From positions 65,560 to 129,559 of the forward strand of contig JACABB010000001.1 in NCBI GenBank assembly GCA_013376985.1: 64,000 bases of DNA, in the 5' to 3' direction. A program made the translations under genes and the position numbers. Below the pieces are notes generated by a model that saw nothing but the letters and a program-made list of their open reading frames with translations, was not told where the DNA came from and searched no databases. Of the stretch, positions 37,442 to 46,710 are shown piece by piece. The DNA comes from Bacteroidales bacterium (GTDB lineage Bacteria > Bacteroidota > Bacteroidia > Bacteroidales > Tenuifilaceae). Each line of letters starts with the position of its first letter. The first letter of the stretch is position 1.

Positions 37442-40400
37442 TTAAATTCTAACTCCCATAACAACAACATCATCTATTCGTGGTGAATCACCATGCCAAT
37501 CGAGAAGGTTTTTATGAAGGCGTTCTCGCTGTTCTGACATAGGAAGGAGGTGTATTTCAAGAAGTAAGTCCTTCAGGTTCTTTATCATAAACTTACGTTG
37601 GTCGGGTCCTCCAAATTGATCTGCGTAACCATCGGAGAAGGTATAAATGCAGTCGCCTGGTTGAAGTTGAATAGTGTGAGTAGTAAACGGCTCTTTTGCG
37701 CGCAGGTGGATACCAATTGGCATCTTATCGCTCTTTATATGGTTTAACTCATTATTCCTAATATGAATTAGAGGGTTATTTGCACCTGAGAACTCAAGTA
37801 CATTTGTTTCTTCATCAATTACATATATGGCAATGTCCATTCCATCCTTGCTACCACCAACTTCGCCAGTTTGGTGTAGTGAGTTGATAACAGAGGAACG
37901 GAGTTGATTTAGAATATCTCCTGGATGGTAAGATTCACCTTTGCCTATAATTTGACTGATGAATGACATGCCCAACATGCTCATAAATCCACCGGGTACT
38001 CCATGTCCTGTACAATCGGCTACAACGCAAATTTTCTTAGTACCAACTTTTGTAATCCAGTAGAAGTCACCGCTAACAATGTCGCGAGGAAGGAAAAGTA
38101 TAAAATACTCATCGAAAACCTTCTGGATTTGCTCGTCTGGAGTAAGAATTGCCCCCTGTATTCGGCTTGCATAGTGTATGCTACTTTTAATCTCTTCGTT
38201 CTGAATGGATATTTTTTCATTCTGAACTTCAATTTCATCCTTTTGTGCAACCACCTCGGCGGTACGCTCCTTAACAATTTGTTCGAGGGCTTCCTTTTCG
38301 GCAATCAATCTTCGGGAATTCAGTCGAACAAGAATCCATACAAGTGCAATAAATAGCAGCGCATAAATTATATAGGCAAGAACGGTACGATACCACGGAG
38401 GTGTTATAGAGAATTTATACTCTGCAACTGTACTTTCGGTTCCATAAATATTTCGAGCCTTAACTTTAAATATGTAATCACCCTCTTTCAGGTTCGTATA
38501 GGTCGCCTCTGTCTTTTTATTCCAAATCGACCAGTTTTCATCAGATCCCTCAAGGAGAAAACTGAACTGAGTATCCTCTTCTTTTTCGTAGAAGGCAGCG
38601 CTGTACTCAAAGACTAATCGGTTGAAACGGTACGATAGTTTATAGGTTTGTTCTGGTTGCTGTATTAAAGAGGTTAGGTATCGACCATCAAAATATTTAA
38701 TCCTGTATGTACCATTGAAAAGAATCGAATCATCTCTAGATATAACCTTTCTGATTAAAGCATTAAAAGTACTTTTATAGTTTCTTTTAGTTTTTGGGTT
38801 AAAAGAATACAATTCGTTAGCTTTTGAAATCCAAATAGTTCCATCGTTATCTACAAATAGTGCGTCACTAAATTTATCGGGTAATCTTTTAAATGGAGTT
38901 TCATCAATAATATATTTTCCATTACTATCTGATTCAACAGTTTCAATCCAGTTGGTTGTTTTATTAAAACAGGCCATAACAAATCCTCTGGGGATACGAG
39001 CAACTCTATTTATCCCATGATCAAAAAGTTTTGTTGAATCACCTAGTAAACCAGTGGGAGCAAATTTATTTATTCTTGAATCGAATTTGTAGAAACCCTT
39101 TGATGTGCAAAAGAAGAACTGATTTTTATAATTTAGCACTTGAATTTCCTTAAGTGTTGGAAGCCCACTTTCAGTTCCATAGAATTTTAAACTATCAGTT
39201 TTTGGATTGTACTTAGCCACGCCATCAACGTAAGTACCCAACCATAAAGTTCCATTGGAATCTTCATCAATACTTCTAATATTAGACTTTAGTTTGGTTT
39301 TGTTAAATCGACCATCTTTAAGAAGACACCATTGTCCCTTTACCATTTGAAATCCAACTAAACCAGCTTGTTCTCCAATATAAACAATAGAAGGATCCAC
39401 TTTTGATTGGTAAAGTTTATATCCAACAATGCCAATTTTATCTTTAAACTTGTCACTTATTGAGAATACTCTGCCATTTCCATTTACCTCATAAATTCCT
39501 GAAGATGATGCTACAAGTAAAGATTGCTTTCCAGTTTCAGGATTGTTGAATATTAAGAATGACCACGTATTTGAATTTACAATAGGTTCTGGAATGAACT
39601 TTAAAAAACCATGATCCTCAATTTGTTTATATAATCCCTTAAGTGTTGCAAGGTAAAGCGTACCATTGAAGCGAATAATATCAATAATTGAGCCTTCAAA
39701 CCCAGACTCCTCTCCAAATCTGCGAAAGGGTGATTGAATTTCTGCTCTTGAAACGCCATTAAAGTGTGTTAGCCAAAGGGGTTGCTCGGAACTATTTTCG
39801 GATGAACGGTATAGAAAAGTGATAGATGGATCTTTTAACCCTATAGAAGGGTTGATGGTTTCGTAAGGTAAGCCGCTTCTATCAACTTCAAGGTAGTTAT
39901 ATTTGGTTGAAAGAGGAAATGCAAATCCATAGTTACCATTTGGTTGTTCCAAAGCATGGTATGCAATGGACTCTTCAAGAATCTTATTTATTAAATTTGA
40001 TTTATCAACATATTGCTTAATTTCACCAGTCCGCTGATTGTATATGTAGAATCCAACATCGGTGCCAATAATTACACGTTCATCTTTATTTGGCATGATA
40101 AAATAAATATTCTTAGCCATAAAGAAGTTACCATTTGGAGCATCCACAAGAGAATCACCAACCAATTCCCTTAATCCTTTAACATAACTACCAAAGTAGA
40201 ATCGATTGTTAACAATAAAGGAGAAAAAGTATGATAAATCAGAGTTTTTATCAATATCAACTATTTTGGTATTTTGCTTATTATAAATAATAATATATTT
40301 CTTTGAGCAGAAATAGATTTTACTATTGTAATAGTAAGTTTTGTAAATATTAGATACCTTAAAACTATCTCTATTAAAAGTATTTAATGATACATATTTC

Positions 40401-40738
40401 AAATTGCCTTGATTATCTGGTGATAGATAGCCAAATTCACCAATAGCTCCGGCATAGATTGTCCCCTTATCATCCATTGCTAGTGAGCGAACTTCTGAAT
40501 TGTTGGGAATAGGTATATTACGCCAAGTTCTACCATCGTACTCTAGAATCCCTTTGTCAAGATTTCCAAAGTACATTACGCCTCTTCTATCCTGAATAGC
40601 AGACCAATTCTGCTCGCTAGCACCATACTCCTCTGGAGTGAAATTTCGTAATAATGGATGGCCAAGTTTGTTCACAACTTGTCCTCTCAGACTTGTACTG
40701 CAAATAATAAATATGAATAACAGCCTAAAGACTTTCAT
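37442..40738 (-). CDS. Two-component-type propeller sensor with SpoIIE (PP2C) phosphatase output
   Basis: A 1098-residue transmembrane signalling protein. Signal peptide 1-19. Residues about 25-700 form beta-propeller repeats (WSAIQDRRGVMYFGN, IDEDSNGTLWLGTYVDGVAKY). A Y_Y_Y domain is at about 715-785 (LEGSDENWSIWNKKTEATYT). One membrane helix at about 788-810 is followed by a coiled coil (EKEALEQIVKERTAEV...) and a SpoIIE phosphatase from about 865 (RDIVSGDFYW, ADCTGHGVPGGFMSM, FSDGYADQFGG). Metal-binding Asp residues are present. The layout copies hybrid two-component sensors but replaces kinase with phosphatase. It probably senses a periplasmic or outer-surface ligand and controls an anti-sigma-antagonist type switch; partners are not visible. 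Confidence 0.88.
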   Translation of the reverse strand: MKVFRLLFIFIICSTSLRGQVVNKLGHPLLRNFTPEEYGASEQNWSAIQDRRGVMYFGNLDKGILEYDGRTWRNIPIPNNSEVRSLAMDDKGTIYAGAIGEFGYLSPDNQGNLKYVSLNTFNRDSFKVSNIYKTYYYNSKIYFCSKKYIIIYNKQNTKIVDIDKNSDLSYFFSFIVNNRFYFGSYVKGLRELVGDSLVDAPNGNFFMAKNIYFIMPNKDERVIIGTDVGFYIYNQRTGEIKQYVDKSNLINKILEESIAYHALEQPNGNYGFAFPLSTKYNYLEVDRSGLPYETINPSIGLKDPSITFLYRSSENSSEQPLWLTHFNGVSRAEIQSPFRRFGEESGFEGSIIDIIRFNGTLYLATLKGLYKQIEDHGFLKFIPEPIVNSNTWSFLIFNNPETGKQSLLVASSSGIYEVNGNGRVFSISDKFKDKIGIVGYKLYQSKVDPSIVYIGEQAGLVGFQMVKGQWCLLKDGRFNKTKLKSNIRSIDEDSNGTLWLGTYVDGVAKYNPKTDSLKFYGTESGLPTLKEIQVLNYKNQFFFCTSKGFYKFDSRINKFAPTGLLGDSTKLFDHGINRVARIPRGFVMACFNKTTNWIETVESDSNGKYIIDETPFKRLPDKFSDALFVDNDGTIWISKANELYSFNPKTKRNYKSTFNALIRKVISRDDSILFNGTYRIKYFDGRYLTSLIQQPEQTYKLSYRFNRLVFEYSAAFYEKEEDTQFSFLLEGSDENWSIWNKKTEATYTNLKEGDYIFKVKARNIYGTESTVAEYKFSITPPWYRTVLAYIIYALLFIALVWILVRLNSRRLIAEKEALEQIVKERTAEVVAQKDEIEVQNEKISIQNEEIKSSIHYASRIQGAILTPDEQIQKVFDEYFILFLPRDIVSGDFYWITKVGTKKICVVADCTGHGVPGGFMSMLGMSFISQIIGKGESYHPGDILNQLRSSVINSLHQTGEVGGSKDGMDIAIYVIDEETNVLEFSGANNPLIHIRNNELNHIKSDKMPIGIHLRAKEPFTTHTIQLQPGDCIYTFSDGYADQFGGPDQRKFMIKNLKDLLLEIHLLPMSEQRERLHKNLLDWHGDSPRIDDVVVMGVRI

Positions 40739-40873
40739 ATCGAAGCAAAATATGAATAATCAATAAAAATAGATAATTTTTTGTAATTATGACCAATACA
40801 AATATAACTTAATCCTTTTTTATACGGCAAGTTCCCATATTTAAAATTGTTTTAGTTAGACTATTCAAGTAAG

Positions 40874-40903
40874 AAAAGCCCGAAGCGGCTACTTCGGGCT
40901 TTT
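40874..40903. terminator. Terminator downstream of the collagen-like fibre gene
   Basis: AAAAGCCCGAAG (40874-40885) pairs with CTTCGGGCTTTT (40892-40903). It lies 21 bases after the minus-strand stop at 40925 and has A/T runs on both sides. Confidence 0.85.
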
Positions 40904-40924
40904 ATGTTAGATTTTAAATTTATC

Positions 40925-43900
40925 CTATTTTTTAGCTTTAATTGCCTCAAGTTCCTCTGTTAATTTTTCAATCTGTTTCTGTTGTTCTTTAATAGCTTCA
41001 ATTAGAACAGGTATCATCTTAATATAATCAACAGATTTTAACCCTTCACCATCGGTTTGAACGAGTTCTGGTAAAACTTTCTCGACATCCTGAGCGATTA
41101 CACCAATCTGAGTTCCTTTTGGGAAGTTAAATTTCCTAGCCTCTTCCTTACCGTTTGAATCAGATGATTTCCTAAAATCAGTTAATTCCTGATCAGACTT
41201 CCAATCATAAGTAACACCCTGAAGGTTAAGAACTTTTTTTAGCGAACCAGTAAGCGGATTAATATTCTTTTTCAAGTTTCTATCCGAAGGATTTGAAAAT
41301 GTGCCTGTTACAGTGACGGGTCCTGCAAAATATCCTGCATAATTAGTTGTTCCACCCGCAGCATACCCATAAACCCCATAATTCGCAGTTGTTCCATTTG
41401 CATACCCATAAACCCCATAGTTTGTAGAGCCTCCAGATGCATTACCACGAACCCCTGTACGCGAACCAGTGCCTGAAACTGTTGATAAACCCTGCACGCC
41501 ATAATAACCACCAATTCCTCTTACCCCGATTCCATAGCTGGTTGTATTAAGCGTGTGTTCTCCGATTATTGCAGGATCATCAACCGCCGTACTTCTGTCA
41601 TCGTATGAGTAGAATTTTGAGGAGATTGGATCTGCATTAACAGCAACATTGGCATTAAACTTTAAAATTTTATTATCAAACTCTCCATATAAAAGAGGAG
41701 TAGTGCCACTAACATCAGTTCCAATTACAAGTGCGTTAGAAACGGTTTGGAATGTATTATATCCCATCTTATACCCTATAAAAATGTTTTTTGAACCGGT
41801 ATTACTCCACCCAGCACTTGTACCCAAATAAACATTACCCGTTCCAGCTGTATTTATTGCACCAGCATTGTTTCCAATTATAACATTTTCACCGCCAGTA
41901 GTTAGAGAGCCTCCAGCACCTCCACCAATCAGAATTTGCTGTGCACCAGTTGTATTGTTTTTGCCAGTCCATCTACCAATCATAATATTAAAGAATCCGC
42001 TAGTATTACTTTCTCCTGCTGAAGTACCAATGAAAACGTTTTGGCTAGAAGTGTTCTTAAATCCTGCATTATCGCCAATTGCGATATTATTTTGGCCGCT
42101 AGTATTACTCCATCCTGCTTGGTTACCAATAAATACGTTATTGTAGCTTTGGGTGTTTTTACCAGCTGCATAACCTAAGAAAACGTTATTGGTTGCAAAT
42201 TGGTTGTTTGAGTAGTAACCTGCACTATCACCAATAAATATATTACTTTGAAGTAATGTACCAGAATAACCTGCTAACCTGCCAATAAATACATTATGTT
42301 GTCCTGTTAAATTGCTATAACCAGAACTTTCACCCATAAAAATATTAGATGATCCCGTTGTATTGCTAAATCCACTTTGATACCCTAAGAATAAATTACT
42401 ACTCGCTGTAGTGTTCGCTTTTCCTGCCCAATAACCCATGAAAGTATTGTATTGACCGGTAGAGTTTGCATACCCGGATTGATACCCAATAAATGAGTTA
42501 TAACTAGCGTTATTGGTATAGCCAGTTTGATAACCCATAAATGTATTGTACAGCCCTGTAGTATTATTATAACCGCTTTGATTTCCAATAAAAACGTTGC
42601 TACTTCCAGTTGTATTTTTATATCCAGATTGATTTCCCATAAAAACGTTATAGCCACCAGTTTGGTTATAATATCCGCTTAAGTAACCAACAAATGAGTT
42701 TGCTGCACCATCGTTGTTATATCCTGCATAAGGTCCGTAGAAGGCGTTATAGTTTCCTGTGTTTGTTTTACCTGAGTTCCATCCATAGAAAGCATTATAA
42801 CTACCTGTGTTGGAACTACCAGTATTAAATCCAAAGAACGAATTATAGTTTCCAGAATTCGAATAACCTGCGTTATATCCAAAAAATGAGTTATAGCTTC
42901 CAGAATTTGTATAACCTGCATTATAACCAAAAAGCGAGTTATAGTTACCAGAATTATTAAATCCAGCCTGATAACCTACTACGGAATTGTAGTAAGCCGT
43001 TGTGCTATTTCTGCCTGCTTGATACCCGATAAGCACATTTCCACCAAAAGTACTGTTTGATGAGTAACCGCTTTCATAACCTAGGAAAACATTATTACTT
43101 GATGTACTATTGGTATAACCAGATGAATAGCCAAGAAAGACGTTATTATTACCTGTTGTGTTTGACAAACCTGCTTGGTAACCAATAAATGAGTTATATA
43201 AACCTGTTGTATTTTGACTTCCGCTTTGCTGCCCGATAAAATAATTAGAGGGAGTTAGTTGCATAAAGTTATTTGCACCCCCTTTAGCTTGATTAGAAAG
43301 ACCTCCAACGGCAAATCCACCTTTTGCTCCTTTTACTAAAGCGTCATTTACATAAATTCTTGCGCTATCATGAGTAATACGAAAGTACTCCAAGGGAGCA
43401 ACTTTTGCTTGGTTCGAAAGGCCTCCAACGGCAAACCCACCTTTTGCACCCTTAACAAGAGGCGAATCATCAAAATATACACGAACACCGCTTTGGTATA
43501 CCCCAAATACAACTTTTCCATCTTTATTCTTAACCTCAAAAATAGGATCATCGGGTAGGGCGGTCAGGTTACTTGCAACTTGAAGACTCGATGCCCAAGT
43601 TATGTTGGATAAACCTTGAAGACTACTAGTTCCGTTCCATAAAGCGACCTGACCAGATATGCCAGTTCCACTTGGTAATCCTAATGTTGGAAGCGATTGC
43701 CATAGAACTCCTGATGCACCTTTAGTAAGAATTTGATTTAAAGAACCCGGTAGGTTATTATAGTCGTAAAGAGTGCTTCTTAATCGTAAACTACCGTTTA
43801 CATCCAATTTCTGAGTTGGAGTTGTACCAATACCAACATTTACTCCATCATTAATCAAGGAAGAGGTGGCAGCCCATGTTGAACCGTTATTATATAAGGT

Positions 43901-46150
43901 TTGTCCAGATGTTCCTGAAACAAGTGGTCCAACAGGTCCTTGAATACCCTGTATCCCTTGAGGTCCTTGTACCCCATCTTGAGCAAGAATACTCCATGAA
44001 GACCCGTTATATATATAGGATATTTTATTTGTTGAATTATAATAGGCTTGGTTTAATGTAGGAGATGAAGGTGCTGTAGCCAATGTTCCTAACCATTGAA
44101 TAGAAACTCCATTCGCACCCGTAGCACCTGTATTCCCTTGTGGTCCTTGTGGTCCAGCGGGTGCCTGAAATTCTGTCCAATGTGCGAGATCTAAATATGG
44201 TTGGGTTGTTGAGGTTAAAGCGAGTTGACAAATCCACATCGAATTCACAGAAGCACTTGCAGATGATCTATTAAATACATAATCTCCAGATGCATAAGTT
44301 GTACCACTGCCCCAGTTCCCTTTATTTACAAGACCTGTTCCAGCAGGTCCTTGAGGTCCTTGTATCCCTTGAATACCCTGTATTCCCTGTACTCCCTGAG
44401 TACCTGTTGAGCCATCTTGTGCTAAAATGTTCCAAGATGAGCCATTATAAACATAGGATTTTTTATCGTTGGAATTATAGTAGGCCTGATTTAATGTAGG
44501 GGATGATGGCGCTATTGCAAACGTTCCTAACCACTGAATTGATACACCATTACTGCCATTAGTTCCATTTGATCCTGATGCACCTGTTGCTCCCATGACT
44601 CCATCTTGCGCAATTGTATTCCAAGATGAGCCATTCCATATTTCCGATATTTTTGTTACAGTATTGTAGTAAGCCTGATTTAGAGTTGGTGAAGATGGTC
44701 GTAAAGCCAAAGGGCCTATCCACTGAACAGAAACTCCATTAGCACCCGTAGAGCCTGTAGCTCCCGTAGCACCTGTAGCACCTGTAGCACCCGTAGAGCC
44801 TGTAGCACCATCTTTAGCAAGAGTACCCCAAGCAGATCCTGTCCAAATTTCAGCAAGTTTAGTAGTACTATTATAGTAAGCCTGATTTAGAGTTGGTGAA
44901 GATGGTCTTACGGTAAGCGTACCTAACCATTGTATTGAAATACCGTTAGCACCAGCCGCACCAGCCGCACCAGCCGCACCCGTTAACCCTTGAATCCCTT
45001 GGTCTCCTTTTGGTCCTTGGGGGCCAGTAAGATTCGAAGTTGTAAACTGACTATTATCAGTATATTTGAAAGTATAGGTTCCATCACCATTATTAATGGT
45101 TTGAGAAATTCCATTACCTTGAGGACCTATTGAACCTTGAGATCCAGCGGGTCCTGCATCACCCTTAACACCTTGAGGTCCCTGTACACCTTGAGGTCCA
45201 GCCGGAGCTTCAAACTCTACCCAATGCGCAAGATCCTGATATGGTTGTGTGGCGGAGGTAATGGATTGTTTACATATCCACATAGAATTTACTAAGGCAC
45301 TAGCTGCCGACCTATCAAATACATAATCACCAGATAGGTAAGAAACACTTCCACTCCAACTTCCCCTATTGGTTAGGCCTGTTCCAGCAACTCCTTGAAT
45401 TCCTTGAGGTCCTTGAATTCCTTGAGGTCCTTCTTTACCTTCATTCCCTTGAGGTCCTTGAGGTCCAACGGGTGCTTCAAATTCAGTCCAATTACCAGTA
45501 TCGCCAGAGGGTTGAGTATTTGAAATGAAGGATGTATTAGATTTTACAATCCACATTGAGTTTATCAATGAATTTGCGGATCCGCTGGAAAAAACATAAT
45601 CTCCTGGTGAATAGGTTGTTCCAGAAACCCAAGCACCTTTATTTGTTAAACTTACTCCATCTTGACCTGGAATTCCCTGTATTCCCTGAGATCCTGTATC
45701 CCCCTTTACGCCCTGTATTCCCTGATCTCCTTTTGGTCCTTGAGGTCCAGGTTGGCCATTTAGCGCATACATTGCAAGAGGAACGGGCCTTAATATAACC
45801 GAACCCATATCAGTATAAGTAGAACTCCCTGAAAGTTTAATTTCAACCTTCATCACTATATTACCAGAGTTCCAAGGTATATTATTATATATACCCGTTT
45901 CAATAGTTCCTTGGCCAACAACCATGTTAGCAACACCAAATTGAGTGGTAGTTACATTTTGATTTTCAGAATAATGAATGATTGAGCCATCACCATTAGT
46001 TAAAGTAATATGGAAATTTACAACTTGATTTGACAATGCAGTTCCGCTTGCGTTTCGAACTACAGTTTGGTAATTAAACCCATTTGTTGTTTGACTAAAC
46101 GCACCTGTTGCTATAATTAGTAACAGAGCAACTAAAATTATCCTTTTCAT
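40925..46150 (-). CDS. Giant secreted fibre protein with collagen-like stretches and S74 chaperone domain
   Basis: A 1741-residue protein; signal peptide ends near GAFSQ (19). Residues 20-130 are the N-terminal domain shared with four other genes here (FNYQTVVRNASG to VPLAMYALNG). About 131-745 alternate Gly-X-Y collagen-like runs (GPQGPKGDQGIQGVKG) with three copies of a KGAWVSGTTYSPGDYVF module and four copies of an IQWLGTL..PSSPTLNQAYYN module. Two GAKGGFAVGGLSNQAK cores lie near 900 and 940, then many head repeats (NSFIGYQAGLSNTTG) to about 1460. The C-terminus (about 1620-1741) is an S74 intramolecular chaperone with SDRNLKKNI and a terminal coiled coil. Probably a trimeric surface fibre. 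No T9SS sorting domain is visible. Confidence 0.85.
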   Translation of the reverse strand: MKRIILVALLLIIATGAFSQTTNGFNYQTVVRNASGTALSNQVVNFHITLTNGDGSIIHYSENQNVTTTQFGVANMVVGQGTIETGIYNNIPWNSGNIVMKVEIKLSGSSTYTDMGSVILRPVPLAMYALNGQPGPQGPKGDQGIQGVKGDTGSQGIQGIPGQDGVSLTNKGAWVSGTTYSPGDYVFSSGSANSLINSMWIVKSNTSFISNTQPSGDTGNWTEFEAPVGPQGPQGNEGKEGPQGIQGPQGIQGVAGTGLTNRGSWSGSVSYLSGDYVFDRSAASALVNSMWICKQSITSATQPYQDLAHWVEFEAPAGPQGVQGPQGVKGDAGPAGSQGSIGPQGNGISQTINNGDGTYTFKYTDNSQFTTSNLTGPQGPKGDQGIQGLTGAAGAAGAAGANGISIQWLGTLTVRPSSPTLNQAYYNSTTKLAEIWTGSAWGTLAKDGATGSTGATGATGATGATGSTGANGVSVQWIGPLALRPSSPTLNQAYYNTVTKISEIWNGSSWNTIAQDGVMGATGASGSNGTNGSNGVSIQWLGTFAIAPSSPTLNQAYYNSNDKKSYVYNGSSWNILAQDGSTGTQGVQGIQGIQGIQGPQGPAGTGLVNKGNWGSGTTYASGDYVFNRSSASASVNSMWICQLALTSTTQPYLDLAHWTEFQAPAGPQGPQGNTGATGANGVSIQWLGTLATAPSSPTLNQAYYNSTNKISYIYNGSSWSILAQDGVQGPQGIQGIQGPVGPLVSGTSGQTLYNNGSTWAATSSLINDGVNVGIGTTPTQKLDVNGSLRLRSTLYDYNNLPGSLNQILTKGASGVLWQSLPTLGLPSGTGISGQVALWNGTSSLQGLSNITWASSLQVASNLTALPDDPIFEVKNKDGKVVFGVYQSGVRVYFDDSPLVKGAKGGFAVGGLSNQAKVAPLEYFRITHDSARIYVNDALVKGAKGGFAVGGLSNQAKGGANNFMQLTPSNYFIGQQSGSQNTTGLYNSFIGYQAGLSNTTGNNNVFLGYSSGYTNSTSSNNVFLGYESGYSSNSTFGGNVLIGYQAGRNSTTAYYNSVVGYQAGFNNSGNYNSLFGYNAGYTNSGSYNSFFGYNAGYSNSGNYNSFFGFNTGSSNTGSYNAFYGWNSGKTNTGNYNAFYGPYAGYNNDGAANSFVGYLSGYYNQTGGYNVFMGNQSGYKNTTGSSNVFIGNQSGYNNTTGLYNTFMGYQTGYTNNASYNSFIGYQSGYANSTGQYNTFMGYWAGKANTTASSNLFLGYQSGFSNTTGSSNIFMGESSGYSNLTGQHNVFIGRLAGYSGTLLQSNIFIGDSAGYYSNNQFATNNVFLGYAAGKNTQSYNNVFIGNQAGWSNTSGQNNIAIGDNAGFKNTSSQNVFIGTSAGESNTSGFFNIMIGRWTGKNNTTGAQQILIGGGAGGSLTTGGENVIIGNNAGAINTAGTGNVYLGTSAGWSNTGSKNIFIGYKMGYNTFQTVSNALVIGTDVSGTTPLLYGEFDNKILKFNANVAVNADPISSKFYSYDDRSTAVDDPAIIGEHTLNTTSYGIGVRGIGGYYGVQGLSTVSGTGSRTGVRGNASGGSTNYGVYGYANGTTANYGVYGYAAGGTTNYAGYFAGPVTVTGTFSNPSDRNLKKNINPLTGSLKKVLNLQGVTYDWKSDQELTDFRKSSDSNGKEEARKFNFPKGTQIGVIAQDVEKVLPELVQTDGEGLKSVDYIKMIPVLIEAIKEQQKQIEKLTEELEAIKAKK
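44741..44803 (-). repeat. Seven tandem 9-bp units inside a collagen-like region
   Basis: Seven imperfect copies of AGCACCTGT-type 9-mers encode successive Gly-Ala-Thr/Gly-Ser-Thr triplets. A second run, GCACCAGCC x3 (44949-44975), encodes Gly-Ala-Ala. Unit gain or loss would change length by whole triplets without frameshift. Confidence 0.75.
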
Positions 46151-46252
46151 TTTGGGAATATTAATTAGTAAAATTTTTCCAAATTGATGATTTTAATAAG
46201 CAGGTAATATATAATAATATTTAATTCATAACAAAAACAGAAAGGAGATATT

Positions 46253-46303
46253 TGACATATATTTCGATATTATATGTCACTTTTTTTCATTTGATTGACA
46301 TAT
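46253..46303. promoter_or_regulatory. Operator-like cluster of three TGACATAT words
   Basis: TGACATATA (46253-46261) and its complement TATATGTCA (46271-46279) form an inverted repeat with a 9-base spacer. A third direct copy, TGACATAT, is at 46296-46303. Position about 100-150 bases upstream of the collagen-fibre start fits an activator or repressor site. The binding protein is unknown. Confidence 0.4.
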
Positions 46304-46596
46304 GAGAAAAATTTCTAACAGAATTATAGACATGAGTTATAAAAACCTGCAGAGATAGTTCTTATTTAGTTTGCTCTTATTGAATTTTTAAATTGACCCG
46401 TTATAAAGGGTTCTATTTTAGCACTGGTTGGGGCGAATAAAATTCCAATAAGGCAAGATACGAATTGTCAAATAATACTAAATCGGTAAAAATTTAATGA
46501 ATTGTTTTTGGGGGATTAACTATTAATCCTCACATTAAATAAAAAAGCACATTATTAACCTATAAATAACCCAATTAATTACTTTAAAAATTTAAA

Positions 46597-46630
46597 TTGC
46601 AATTAAATTTTTTTTGTATTTTTATTTTTG
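46597..46630 (+). promoter_or_regulatory. Candidate promoter of the VWA gene
   Basis: TTG (46597-46599), a 23-base spacer and TATTTTTG (46623-46630), an exact TAnnTTTG. It lies 80 bases before ATG 46711. Confidence 0.35.
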
Positions 46631-46710
46631 GATATTTTGTGAGAGAGATTGCGCAATGTGTTTACTAGTAGGTTTTTACAAACCATTTACTTACCTAATC
46701 TTTTTAAGCC

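Larger units (their letters stand above)
46151..46710. other. 560-bp divergent intergenic region
   Basis: It lies between the divergent collagen-fibre and VWA genes, so it holds both promoters. It is very AT-rich with no credible open frame. Named elements are the TGACATAT cluster and the promoter-like pair given separately; I see no RNA gene or terminator. Confidence 0.6.
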
